Of a stretch of 62,217 nt of DNA, positions 24,541-33,288 are shown in pieces. The stretch is from NCBI GenBank assembly GCA_964489015.1, contig CAZAXD010000008.1, forward strand, positions 1-62,217, in the 5' to 3' direction. Source of the DNA: JAPYWM01 sp964489015. GTDB lineage: Bacteria; Bacteroidota; Bacteroidia; SpSt-205. Both the position numbers and the translations under genes were made by a program. Numbering within the stretch: the first letter of the stretch is position 1; each line of letters begins with the position of its first letter. The notes under the pieces were generated by a model that saw only the letters and a program-made list of their open reading frames with translations, was not told the origin of the DNA and made no database searches.

Positions 24541-27272
24541 ATGTCGTCTACCTGTTCGAGATCCTTGCGCCAGTCAAAGATAGCTTCCTCGAGGCGTTCT
24601 TTTTGTGCAGGAGCAGGAGCTGTGTGGATCGCTTCCAGGAGCGCCTTCAGTCGACGAGACATGAACTTCTTGCATTGAGGAGGGCCATTCGGTTGGGGCT
24701 CCCAGCCAAATTGATCGACGATCCCATCCGAAAAGAGATAAAAGGCCATACCGGTTCTGAGTGGTATGAGATGAGTTTCGAAGGCGATCTCTTGTATGAG
24801 CTTGTCGCCGCCGATGCTGCGGCGGGTTCCTTTGAGCTCGATGAAATGTCCCTCGGGTGTAAATAGATACAAGGGGCGCCGAGCCCCGGCAAACTGTAAC
24901 TCATGCCGACTGTGATCGATAAGGCATAAACCAATATCCATGCCGTCTTTGACCTGAGACTCGCCGCTGGTATGGTGAAGGGTGGCCCGAAGCTCTTCAT
25001 CTAGCCGCTCTAAAAAGGTCGCTGCGTCCTTGGGTCCCTCCTCTTGCGACAGCTTGTTGAACAGGGTGGAGCCGATCATACTCATAAAAGCCCCTGGCAC
25101 TCCATGTCCTGTACAGTCTGCTAAAGCTAGGACGCTAATCGTAGGCGATATGGGGTAGAAGTAGTAAAAATCGCCACTTACCACGTCCCTTGGCAAATAG
25201 AGTACAAAAGATTCTGGCATCCGCTCATAGAAGGTTTTGAGATCTGGTAAGATCGCCATTTGAATGCGGCGAGCGTACTGAATGCTTTCAGCGACATCTT
25301 TTTGAGCTCGTTCAAGAGCTTCATTCTTTTCTTCTAAGAGCTGTTTTTGTTCTTCGATAAGGGCATTTCTTCGGGCTAGCTCGGTATTGATTTCCTTTTC
25401 CTTGCGATTGGCCCGATATAAAATAAGTAAAGCGATAGAGACGGCTGCTAGGACGAGGATTGCACTGACGGCGATGACAGCGGTCAGCTGGCGTGCCTTT
25501 TCACTACGCAGCTGCTCTTCTCGAAGGAGTTGCTCTTGCCGCTCTTTTTCCTTTTGGTACTGGTAAGAGACCTCTAGGCGGGTAAGCGCTTTCGTATTTT
25601 CTTCGTTAGAGAGCCTTCTCACGATAGCTACGAGCTGCGTAACGGCGTCATAGGCTTTCTTGTAATTACCAGTTGCGGCATAGAGCTCAGTCAGTCGCTG
25701 ATAAACTTCCTCGAGCTCCTGGTAGGCTTCGAGCGGTTCGAGAAGCGCCCGGGCCTGCTCGTACTCCGAGATAGCTTGGGGTAGGCGCTTTTGGAGGTGT
25801 AAGATATGGCCGCGTATGATGTGCACATGGCTCTGCATGTAGGGATCGCGGCTCTTTTGCGTGTACCTTTCTGCCTGCTTGAGATCAGCCAGGGCAGAAT
25901 CGAGGACCTGACGCTGCACATCGATCCAGGCCAGATTGAGGAGGGCGCTGGCGGCGGCAGACCAGTTTTCCTCAGCCTCTGCTAAAAGACGGCTCTCCTG
26001 GAGCAGCTGCCGAGCCGTTTCAAAATCGTTACGCTGGGCATAAACCGTGGCTAGGTTAGCGGCTACCTTAGAAGGAAAATCGCGCTGAGGCGCCAGATAA
26101 GCATAACGAGCCGCTTCACTAAAGGCTTCTAGGGCTTTATCATACTCTTCTCGTGCGTAGTAGATATTACCCAGATTCATGAAAACCATGGGTAAAAGGG
26201 TGGTATCTCGATACTTCTCGCAAGAGCTACGGGCTTCTAGGAGTAGCCGCATAGCTTCCGGATACATCGCTTGCCGCTCGTGTATATTGGCCAAGTTGAG
26301 GAGGATTTTGACTTCTAGTTCGCGATAGTCTTGGCTTTGGGCGACAGCTAAAGCCTTTTCCAGCAGGTCTCTGGCTTGGGCACTTTGGCCTTTTTCGTGT
26401 AAAGTGCTGCCTATCCAGTTGAGCAATTCGACCCAGGTGAGGGTATCGGGTAGGAGGTCCTGTTGAGCTTGCTTGAGGAAGGAGTCAATCAGACTGGCGC
26501 GCCCCGCCTCGATCGCCACTTCGATACTAAGGCCATAGCTGTCCTTAATCCAGGGCATGATACCAGCGTTTAGGGCAATAGCTCGTATGCGGGCTCCGGC
26601 GCTTAGGGCGGAGTCTACCTGTCCCTGTCGCCGGTAGTAATTAAATAACAGGCTATAGGCGTTCTTGAGATATTCCTGCTCATTCGCTTTAGTCGCCAGT
26701 TCGATGGCTCGACGAATAAGCGGATAGGCGGTCTCATAAATGTTTCGACTAATATAAAACTCAGCTAGGTTATTCAGTGCTAGGATGACAAGACGAGGCT
26801 GTTTTAGAGCTTGGGCTAGGGCGAGCGTTTCCTCATACAGGGCTAGCGCCGTACCGTAATCTTGAATACTCTCTAGCAAAGCGGCCCGTAAGCTCTTAAT
26901 CTGAATCAGAATTGCAGTGTCAGAGGGTGCCCGGCCATACAGGGTCTCGGCCATGGCTAAGGAACGGCTAGCCTCTTCATGGCGGGAGAGGTTGTAGGCT
27001 GCGGCCGCAGCATAGTACCAGCCTAGCAGCTCGCGGCGACTATTCTGAGTCCGCTTGGCTAACAACTGCGCTTCCTTGGCGTAATAGCGACTTTTGTCGG
27101 GGTTGATAGCCAGATAAGCGCGGGCCAAGTTGATCTGAATATTGAGCCGTGTACTATCGGGTAGCCGAGATTGCATAAGACGCGCTTCCAGCGAATCTAG
27201 CTCGCGCCGCTGCTGGGCTAACCCCACCAAGCCAATGAACCAGAGCCAATACCCAAGCTTTCTCACCACCAT
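24510..27272 (-). CDS. TPR-repeat membrane protein with SpoIIE/PP2C phosphatase domain
   Basis: A signal-transduction protein with three parts. A signal sequence (GLVGLAQQRR) precedes about 540 residues of TPR repeats in the periplasm (for example LLNLANIHERQAMYPEAMRLL). One membrane helix follows (TAVIAVSAILVLAAVSIALL), then a coiled coil (RNALIEEQKQLLEEKNEALE) and a cytoplasmic SpoIIE-type serine phosphatase (DVVSGDFYYFYP, LADCTGHGVPGAFMSMIG, YLFSDGIVDQFG, and a final DDICVIGVR metal site). All metal Asp positions look intact. Such proteins in Bacteroidota usually act on an anti-anti-sigma factor, but no STAS or RsbW-like gene is here. It is 16 bases downstream of maf and overlaps porV-like. 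Confidence 0.92.
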   Translation of the reverse strand: MVVRKLGYWLWFIGLVGLAQQRRELDSLEARLMQSRLPDSTRLNIQINLARAYLAINPDKSRYYAKEAQLLAKRTQNSRRELLGWYYAAAAAYNLSRHEEASRSLAMAETLYGRAPSDTAILIQIKSLRAALLESIQDYGTALALYEETLALAQALKQPRLVILALNNLAEFYISRNIYETAYPLIRRAIELATKANEQEYLKNAYSLLFNYYRRQGQVDSALSAGARIRAIALNAGIMPWIKDSYGLSIEVAIEAGRASLIDSFLKQAQQDLLPDTLTWVELLNWIGSTLHEKGQSAQARDLLEKALAVAQSQDYRELEVKILLNLANIHERQAMYPEAMRLLLEARSSCEKYRDTTLLPMVFMNLGNIYYAREEYDKALEAFSEAARYAYLAPQRDFPSKVAANLATVYAQRNDFETARQLLQESRLLAEAEENWSAAASALLNLAWIDVQRQVLDSALADLKQAERYTQKSRDPYMQSHVHIIRGHILHLQKRLPQAISEYEQARALLEPLEAYQELEEVYQRLTELYAATGNYKKAYDAVTQLVAIVRRLSNEENTKALTRLEVSYQYQKEKERQEQLLREEQLRSEKARQLTAVIAVSAILVLAAVSIALLILYRANRKEKEINTELARRNALIEEQKQLLEEKNEALERAQKDVAESIQYARRIQMAILPDLKTFYERMPESFVLYLPRDVVSGDFYYFYPISPTISVLALADCTGHGVPGAFMSMIGSTLFNKLSQEEGPKDAATFLERLDEELRATLHHTSGESQVKDGMDIGLCLIDHSRHELQFAGARRPLYLFTPEGHFIELKGTRRSIGGDKLIQEIAFETHLIPLRTGMAFYLFSDGIVDQFGWEPQPNGPPQCKKFMSRRLKALLEAIHTAPAPAQKERLEEAIFDWRKDLEQVDDICVIGVRYTG

Positions 27273-27288
27273 CCGAAATTAGCAAAAA

Positions 27289-27882
27289 TCATCCCATGGT
27301 CCTTACAATTGATTCCCTAAAAAGCCTTTGCCATTCTAGACCAAGCTTTTGCATAGGAAGCCCCATCACGTTATAAAAATCTCCTCGTAATTCAGCTATG
27401 CCAAAAATTCCGATAAGATCCTGGGCGCCATAAGCGCCAGCTTTGTCTAAGGGCGGGGTGGTTCTTAGGTAGTGTTCAATAAGAGCTTCCGGTAGCTCAT
27501 GGAAGCGGACGGCTGTAGCTTCGTAGAAAAGATGCAGGCGCTCGTGCCATGCTAACGCTACACCGGTGTATACGGTATGCCATCGGCCTGAGAGACGCCT
27601 GAGGAAAGCACGTGCCTCTTGCGTAGAATGGGGCTTACCGAGAAGCTCACCCTCTAGGCTTACCATGGTATCGGCTGCCAAGATGATCACCTCTGGGGGT
27701 GACGGCTCGCAGGCGAAAGCTTTGCGAGCGGCTAAGGTCATGGCTGCTTCAGCCGGGGCTAGGCCTGTGATGTCCTCCTCGGCGTCAGGTGGCGCTTTCA
27801 CCTCAAAGCGCACCCCCCAGCTCTCCAGGAGGGCACGCCGCCGGGGTGAGCTCGAGGCTAACCATATCGTTGTAGGTTTCAT
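27289..27882 (-). CDS. maf: Maf-family nucleoside triphosphate pyrophosphatase
   Basis: House-cleaning enzyme that hydrolyses dTTP, UTP or modified nucleotides to monophosphates. The N-terminal ASSSPRRRALLESWG loop, the AADTMVSLEGELLGKP catalytic stretch (Asp about 70) and KAGAYGAQ, typical of the YhdE-type branch, are present. Length 197 is normal. Its ATG overlaps the DUF1015 stop by four bases. Confidence 0.93.
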   Translation of the reverse strand: MKPTTIWLASSSPRRRALLESWGVRFEVKAPPDAEEDITGLAPAEAAMTLAARKAFACEPSPPEVIILAADTMVSLEGELLGKPHSTQEARAFLRRLSGRWHTVYTGVALAWHERLHLFYEATAVRFHELPEALIEHYLRTTPPLDKAGAYGAQDLIGIFGIAELRGDFYNVMGLPMQKLGLEWQRLFRESIVRTMG

Positions 27883-29000
27883 GAGGATTGGGAAGCTAAG
27901 TAAAAAACTAAACCGCTCAAGACTTTGGGGAAAAAATAGGTAGCTTTAGGAGGTAAAGCCTGCTGCTTGTCTGCCGCGGCTAAGATGGCTGAGAGCGCAA
28001 TAGGGGGCAAAACAAAGATCCAGCCGGTCTTTCCCTTAAAGCGTACTAGGTCGCGCGCAAAATCTAAATGGGCGCCCTGCTCGACTAGGGGGTCGAGCAC
28101 CCAGCGATGTAGCCAGCTGATGAGGGGGGCCTCGGCTAGGTTCACCCAAAATTCGGGCTTGAGGCGCAAGGTCCAAGCCTTGCCTTTAGGAGAGACGAGG
28201 CCAATAGCATGCCGCAGTCCCAAGATCTCCTGCCATAGCGGCACCCGATTGGCAGCTGGCTGCTTGTCAAACCAGGTGTCTAAGAGCCCCTGTACGTCTT
28301 CTTGGGTCTCTAGTAGCCGGTGTGCGGATGGTATCCATAAGCTGGGGTCATGGACATCGCTGATGAAGCATAAGAGGTAAGGCAGCCCCACTGCTTTAGC
28401 GGCCTCGTATCGGTGATGACCATCTGCGATGTAATAAGTACTCGCTGAAAAAGCGGCCTGGATCTGGTCGAGATGCCCCCGGTGCTGGATAGGCGCTAGT
28501 CGATGCATGACCCCATCTTCGCTAGCTAAAGAAAAGCGTGGACAGGAGAGATACCCCGCTAGCAAAGGCTGGATAAGGGCCCATTCCGCTTTAGCCAAGA
28601 GATGAATGGGGGTGCTCTGGATAGGCAAAGCTTGTAGTGCTTGTACAATACCTATTTGCCTTTCGGTTAGGGTACGCTCGTGGGGTCTAATCGTAGGGAG
28701 GCGGGTGGGTACGAGTGCAAGGAGTCCCATACGCGTATACGGGCCACCTTGGGCTGCATAGGTGTGAAAAGTTTGGGCATACGCGTAAAAGGCAGGTAGG
28801 GATTCTAGCTCGATCACCCGCTCGGCAACCCACGTTGACCAGCGGGCAGGCAGCTGAGTGGGCTCCTCCGGGAATGCTATATGCATAGCCTGGTACGGGT
28901 TTTCGTAGAGCCTCCTTAGCTTGGTATCTGATATAGCGTCGCGCACAGGGGCTACGAGCGCCTGCTTGGTGTAAGTCCACCCCTTTAGGGGATAAATCAT
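27879..29000 (-). CDS. DUF1015 family protein
   Basis: Member of the DUF1015 family; relatives include SerK-like free-serine kinases, but the activity of most members is untested. The family hallmark YYIADGHHRYEAA is present near residue 195, with CFISDVHDPSLWIPSAHRLL after it and KPEFWVNLAEAPLISWLHRWVLDP further on. Length 373 is shorter than many members (about 410). It lies in an overlapping minus-strand run between an SDR and maf. A role in serine or phosphoserine metabolism is only a family-based guess. Confidence 0.85.
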   Translation of the reverse strand: MIYPLKGWTYTKQALVAPVRDAISDTKLRRLYENPYQAMHIAFPEEPTQLPARWSTWVAERVIELESLPAFYAYAQTFHTYAAQGGPYTRMGLLALVPTRLPTIRPHERTLTERQIGIVQALQALPIQSTPIHLLAKAEWALIQPLLAGYLSCPRFSLASEDGVMHRLAPIQHRGHLDQIQAAFSASTYYIADGHHRYEAAKAVGLPYLLCFISDVHDPSLWIPSAHRLLETQEDVQGLLDTWFDKQPAANRVPLWQEILGLRHAIGLVSPKGKAWTLRLKPEFWVNLAEAPLISWLHRWVLDPLVEQGAHLDFARDLVRFKGKTGWIFVLPPIALSAILAAADKQQALPPKATYFFPKVLSGLVFYLASQSS

Positions 29001-29863
29001 GAAGTGGCGGGCTTTTCTGTCGGATGCGAGATGGAACTTTGTTGGTGTGGTATAAACTGCAAGTGGGGGAAGCGTCGTAGGGGCTCATATCGCTCCCAGG
29101 TTTGCTGCGCTTCGTCCCCTAAGATGAGATGTATAGGGGCCCAGCCGGCTTCGACGCAGGAGAGGAGTACGCGCCCGATGTGGGCGGGGTCGCCCGGCTG
29201 CTGGCGGTCCATGGCCGCATACCGTTCGGCCATGAGCTTGTGGAGCTCGTAATAAGGGCTGTCAGGGCTTAGGGTTTCTAGACTATGGGCTCGTTCCAGC
29301 GAGGCCCCCGCCCAGTCGGTTCGATAAGGCCCTGGCGCTACGCTCGTGACGTAAATGCCCCATGGTGCTAGCTCTTGAGCTAGGGCCTCACTGAGGCCCG
29401 TTACGGCAAACTTGGTGGCATTGTAGAGGCTTACGCCCTTGAAGCCAAAATAACCCGCGATCGAGGAAACGTTAAAGATAAAGCCGCCCTTGGCCTCCCG
29501 CAGAAATGGGAGAACCGCTTGGATGAGCCATACAACGCCGCAGAGATTTGTCTCGATTTGCCGCATGATAGCGTCGGGGGTCAGCTCTTCCAGGGCGCCT
29601 ACCAGCCCGTAGCCAGCATTGTTGACGAGAACGGTCGGGGTAAACCCTTGTTTATGCGCTTTTGCTACGACGGTGAAAGCCTGAGTCCGCTCTCGTACGT
29701 CTAGCGGCAGAGCAATAGCCTGGTTGGGATAAGCCTGGAGAAGGGGTTGTAGCTGGTCGGGTCGCCTGGCGGTGAGTATGGCGCGATGTCCTGCTTGTAG
29801 TACAACCTCGGCGGTGGCTCGCCCAATCCCGCGACTCGCCCCCGTGATTAGCCAAGTGTGCAT
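28997..29863 (-). CDS. Short-chain dehydrogenase/reductase
   Basis: Classical SDR oxidoreductase with a Rossmann fold. TGASRGIGRATAEV is the nucleotide-binding TGxxxGIG, VLVNNAGYG the NNAG motif, NVSSIAGYFGFKGVSLYNATKFA the catalytic Ser-Tyr-Lys set (YNATK), and SVAPGPYRTDW the cofactor loop. ARR after the second strand suggests NADPH. Length 288 is slightly long because of a C-terminal extension. The substrate is unknown. It sits 9 bases after the Usp-like gene and overlaps DUF1015. Confidence 0.92.
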   Translation of the reverse strand: MHTWLITGASRGIGRATAEVVLQAGHRAILTARRPDQLQPLLQAYPNQAIALPLDVRERTQAFTVVAKAHKQGFTPTVLVNNAGYGLVGALEELTPDAIMRQIETNLCGVVWLIQAVLPFLREAKGGFIFNVSSIAGYFGFKGVSLYNATKFAVTGLSEALAQELAPWGIYVTSVAPGPYRTDWAGASLERAHSLETLSPDSPYYELHKLMAERYAAMDRQQPGDPAHIGRVLLSCVEAGWAPIHLILGDEAQQTWERYEPLRRFPHLQFIPHQQSSISHPTEKPATS

Positions 29864-29872
29864 GGGCCAAAC

Positions 29873-30757
29873 TTACACACTTTGCAGCCTTAGGATCGGG
29901 AAGTTACCGGATTGCAAGAGGCGACTTATTAGATGGGTATCAAGCTCATCTTCCGGCGTGACGATAAGAACGTCCATGAGAAAATCTTCCATGACGTGCT
30001 GCGCACCATGTCCTATGTCCTTGTCTGCATAAGCTAAACACTCTTGCGGCACAAAATCAGGATCCACTGCCTCTACGATGTGATCACACAACGCTAGAAT
30101 GCGACGTTGAAATTCTCTTTGTGTATAGAACGAACTAGGCGTATTGATCTTCACACAATAAAGCATTCCTTTGTATAAACGGATGAACTGTAAGATAGAA
30201 GGTATATACTTGTACTCGCTTTGATTCATCTCCGTAATCCATAGAAAGCGCTTAGGAGGGAAGGAAAGTGGTTGGGTGATGACTAAGACGTGCGAAGGAG
30301 CCTCCTCAAAGAGGTCCCAGAACGCCGTTCGCTTGAGCCAGCCCTCCCAACGGCTATGGTGCTTGTAGTGTAAGACCAGCAGGTCTACCTTTTTCTCCTG
30401 AATAAACTGCGTGATAGGCTCGTTGGGGTTGGCGATAGCTTTGCTTTCTGTGTAAAAGCTGAAGTGATGAGTAGGTAGCTGTTTTTGAAAATCGGTAGCT
30501 AAGGCTTCTAGGGCGCTTTGGGCTTTTTGGGTTTGCTTTTGAAGGTAACTCTGAAAGGTTTCGCCTGTATCTAGTTTGTTAGGCAAGTCATTGGGAGATA
30601 AAGCATGAAAAAAGATAACTTCTGCTTTTTGCGTCAGGGTCTTGAAGATATAAGGCAGTCCGTTTAGGAACGGTTCTTCTTCTGGCCTGAGGTTCAAGGG
30701 AACCAAGATTCTAAACTTCTCGAGGCCAGGTTGGTACATCTCCGAGGTGTTTGGCAT
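29873..30757 (-). CDS. Universal-stress-protein-like protein, tandem domains
   Basis: A cytoplasmic protein of the Usp fold in the two-domain arrangement common in Bacteroidota. The first domain begins FRILVPLNLRPEEEPFLNG and has VDLLVLHYKHHSRWEG followed by SHVLVITQP. The second is more diverged (FLWITEMNQSEYKYIPS, MDVLIVTPEDELD). The ATP-binding Gly-rich loop is poorly kept, so it may not bind nucleotide. The start may be ATG 30757 or 30739; both overlap the SelL-like gene. The setting with a SpoIIE phosphatase suggests stress signalling. Confidence 0.75.
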   Translation of the reverse strand: MPNTSEMYQPGLEKFRILVPLNLRPEEEPFLNGLPYIFKTLTQKAEVIFFHALSPNDLPNKLDTGETFQSYLQKQTQKAQSALEALATDFQKQLPTHHFSFYTESKAIANPNEPITQFIQEKKVDLLVLHYKHHSRWEGWLKRTAFWDLFEEAPSHVLVITQPLSFPPKRFLWITEMNQSEYKYIPSILQFIRLYKGMLYCVKINTPSSFYTQREFQRRILALCDHIVEAVDPDFVPQECLAYADKDIGHGAQHVMEDFLMDVLIVTPEDELDTHLISRLLQSGNFPILRLQSV

Positions 30758-31241
30758 AGGCTTTCCAGATTAATCTCTGATTGTAAAAAAGAAAGGAAGC
30801 ATGGAGCACAAGCGGGTCGGCGGTAGGTCTTTCGTTAGAGAGGCCTCGTCGGCTTAGCTCCCAGAAGCGCCATAGATTACTAGGGACAATTTGCGCTAAA
30901 ATACCAGCTTTCTGGACTCGAAAGGCTTGATACAGCCTCAGCTTGGGATCCGAAATGTGGGGCGCCTTTGGGTAAAACTCTTCGAAAAAAGCAGCCCCCT
31001 CTGCTAAGGTGTTGGGGTGAACGAAAATGAGGTTTGGACGCGGTTCACTTGCCCAGCTTTGCATAAAAGCGCGAATATCCTGGACAAGACCTTTACAGTA
31101 TATACAGCTTAGATGGCGCAAAAACTGTAGCCATATGAGGGGTGCGCTAGCTAAAATGCCTTTCAGATTTGGAGCTGGTAAGTGCTGCCCCTCGAGCGGT
31201 AGCTCCATGAGCTTCTCCGTTAGCACTAATGTAGCTGCCAT
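30711..31241 (-). CDS. SelL-related thioredoxin-like redox protein
   Basis: Thioredoxin-fold protein resembling the AhpC/TSA_2 (PRX-like2, SelL-related) family. The active-site region is FLRHLSCIYCKGLVQDIRAF, a CxxC in the position of the family's peroxidatic/redox centre. Downstream are LIFVHPNTLAEGAAFFEEFYP and a VLHASFLFYNQRLIWKA segment. Length 176 is normal. Reductase or peroxidase activity is inferred only. It overlaps the SpoIIE gene by 16 bases and the Usp gene by 29 to 47 bases. Confidence 0.75.
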   Translation of the reverse strand: MAATLVLTEKLMELPLEGQHLPAPNLKGILASAPLIWLQFLRHLSCIYCKGLVQDIRAFMQSWASEPRPNLIFVHPNTLAEGAAFFEEFYPKAPHISDPKLRLYQAFRVQKAGILAQIVPSNLWRFWELSRRGLSNERPTADPLVLHASFLFYNQRLIWKAYAKHLGDVPTWPREV

Positions 31242-32530
31242 AAGAGTAAGCTAACGTCGTCTTCTATGGGCTGTTCGCCTCGGTGATTGTCCAATAATTT
31301 AAGTAGGTATTGTAAAAGCTGCTCGAGTTTTTCTTTCGGGGCTTGCGGGATGAGCTCTGCTAGCTTCTCTACTGTCAGCGCTTGACCATTCACGTTAGTC
31401 TGCTCGATGAAGCCGTCTGTATAGCCAACGAAGATATCGCCCGGGAGTAAAGGGATTGTCTGAGGGGCGATAGCACCCGGATCGGGTAGGCCTGGCAAAG
31501 GAATACCTAGCACGGTATGCGTTGATTTCAAAGGAACCAGCTTATCCGAACGCCATAGGAACGAAGGGGGATGACCGGCATTGAGGTAACGAAGAATGGG
31601 CCCTTCAGGCAAAAACTGGATCTGGCCCAAAAAAAGAGTCACAAAGCCGCTGTCCTCCTCGCCATACATCTGGGAGATGCGCCGCTGAAGCTGGCTAAAA
31701 ATAACAGGCAGGTCGGTATTGAGCTCGGCCAGGGTCCGGATCTGGCCGTGCAAGTTTGCCATCACGATAGCCGCAGAGATTCCCTTGCCGGAGACATCCC
31801 CGATATAAAAGTAGACGTTATTTTCATCTACTTGGATAAAGTCTGATAAATCGCCCCCGACTCGCTGGAGCGCGTTGTAGTAAGTCAGGTTTTGGAGCCT
31901 AGGATGCAGGTTCGGGATCTTGATAGAAAGAATTCGTCGCTGGATACGAGACGCAAAATCAAGCTCTCGCTCTAACGCTTGCCGTTCTAAGCGGAGCCGT
32001 TCTGCGGCTAGCTGCTGTTCGTGAATAAAATTATTTTCCAGAAAGACCGTGATCAGGGTGCCGATGATTTCCATGTAGATAAGGTCGTTGCTCCGCTCTT
32101 CTTCGGATTCAGCAAATTCACCCAGGAACCACCAGGCTCGGGGTTCGACCCGATGCACGCGGGTGCTCGTGCTGGTGTAACGCCCCAAGGGCATGACGAC
32201 TTCTACGCCCATCCGGGCTAGAAGGGTATTGGGTTTGGGAAAAGTGATTGTTGTAGCTTGTAAGGCTTCTTCGACAGCATCTCGGGATATGCTGGAGAAG
32301 TTATGGAAATAGGCCAGCTTCGGTTTGCGATCAGGCGTGAAGGTATGGACATAAGCTAAACGCTTCACACCAAAGCGGCTACGCAAGATAGAGGCCGTGG
32401 CGATAAGCAAAGCCGTATCGCGGGGGTGCCCCGGTGCTAGTAGACGTACTACCTCTTGCAGCGTTTCTACTTCGCTGCGTCGAGAGGTTAGCTCCTTTAG
32501 TAAACTATCGGCGTCTAGCGACGAGGTCAT
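31226..32530 (-). CDS. Cytoplasmic SpoIIE/PP2C-type serine phosphatase with a GAF-like N-terminus
   Basis: ATG 32530 is preferred over 32578, because a -7 element lies at 32560-32552 and the longer form overlaps the permease without family-like residues. The N-terminal 170 residues have a GAF-like alternation (LIATASILRSRFGVKRLAYVH). A coiled linker (AAERLRLERQALERELDFA) leads to the phosphatase: RVGGDLSDFIQVDE, YIGDVSGKGISAAIVMANLH, LNAGHPPSFLW, YTDGFIEQTN and DDVSLLLW. The metal ligands are present. No membrane helix is seen. The target is unknown. Confidence 0.9.
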   Translation of the reverse strand: MTSSLDADSLLKELTSRRSEVETLQEVVRLLAPGHPRDTALLIATASILRSRFGVKRLAYVHTFTPDRKPKLAYFHNFSSISRDAVEEALQATTITFPKPNTLLARMGVEVVMPLGRYTSTSTRVHRVEPRAWWFLGEFAESEEERSNDLIYMEIIGTLITVFLENNFIHEQQLAAERLRLERQALERELDFASRIQRRILSIKIPNLHPRLQNLTYYNALQRVGGDLSDFIQVDENNVYFYIGDVSGKGISAAIVMANLHGQIRTLAELNTDLPVIFSQLQRRISQMYGEEDSGFVTLFLGQIQFLPEGPILRYLNAGHPPSFLWRSDKLVPLKSTHTVLGIPLPGLPDPGAIAPQTIPLLPGDIFVGYTDGFIEQTNVNGQALTVEKLAELIPQAPKEKLEQLLQYLLKLLDNHRGEQPIEDDVSLLLWQLH

Positions 32531-33287
32531 TAGAAATAGGAGTTTGTGAAAGCAAATATACCACAAAGATTGATCCACTCAGCAAGCTCCCGGCGCTTAG
32601 CGCTTGGACCTGCCCTTGCGGTAAGCTTAGCCAATCCAGGCTCTCATACAAAAGCATTCCTAGGCTCACATGAGGCAGAGGCACACTAAGCCCTACAAAC
32701 CCCAGTCCGGCTTCGATTAGGATAGCAGTGGCAAATAAAAGGAAGGCTTGCACGCGCAAAAGAGACCCCAAGGAGGGAAGAATGTGTTGTATAATAACCC
32801 TAGAGTCTGTATAGCCCAGAGCTCGGGCTGCTTCCACAAAGGGAGCTACTAAGAGCCGCTTCGTTTCCACCCGCACGAGACGAGCTAGTTCTATCCAGCT
32901 GGAGAGGCCGATCGCTAGGATAACAGTCAAGAGGCTTTTCCCGAAGGCAAACGAGAGTACGGCGGCCCATAAGAGCGACGGTACTACCCACAGCACTTGG
33001 GTCAAGGTTGCAAAAAGCTTATCCGCATAACCGCCGTAGTATCCGCTCAAGAGCCCCGATGCCGTTCCGATAGTGAGCCCGACGAGGGTAGCCAAGCCGG
33101 CCACAGCCATACTCATAACCCAACCACGCAAAAGGCGAGTAAAGATGTGACGCCCTAAAGGATCCGTACCTAAAGGCACTTTGGGAAAAGTAGGCTCCAT
33201 GAGAGGCGCTTCTGCATCTAGAGGCAAGGAATAAGCCATACCCGCTAGTATCAGCCACAGGCCCAGCCCTAGAAGAATATAACGCAA
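32505..33287 (-). CDS. OppC/DppC-like ABC transporter permease
   Basis: Inner-membrane permease of the peptide/nickel family. TTG 33287 begins MRYILLGLGLWLILAG, two bases after the 3' end of tmRNA; the longer frame reads through tmRNA and is not credible. Family marks are PLGTDPLGRHIFTRLLRG, then five more hydrophobic helices and the EAA loop VEAARALGYTDSRVIIQHILP. Length 260 is near normal. No OppB, substrate-binding protein or ATPase is next to it, so it must work with distant partners or have lost them. Transcription may read through from tmRNA. Confidence 0.85.
   Translation of the reverse strand: MRYILLGLGLWLILAGMAYSLPLDAEAPLMEPTFPKVPLGTDPLGRHIFTRLLRGWVMSMAVAGLATLVGLTIGTASGLLSGYYGGYADKLFATLTQVLWVVPSLLWAAVLSFAFGKSLLTVILAIGLSSWIELARLVRVETKRLLVAPFVEAARALGYTDSRVIIQHILPSLGSLLRVQAFLLFATAILIEAGLGFVGLSVPLPHVSLGMLLYESLDWLSLPQGQVQALSAGSLLSGSIFVVYLLSQTPISNDLVARRR
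32552..32560 (-). promoter_or_regulatory. -7 promoter element for the SpoIIE phosphatase
   Basis: TATATTTGC inside the end of the permease gene, 21 bases before ATG 32530, a longer leader than at other genes here. Confidence 0.45.
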
Positions 33288-33288
33288 G

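Noticed and set aside
25220..25700. Histidine kinase in the TPR protein because of the helix plus coiled coil
   Set aside because: There is no H-box or HATPase motif; the C-terminal domain has SpoIIE/PP2C metal motifs.
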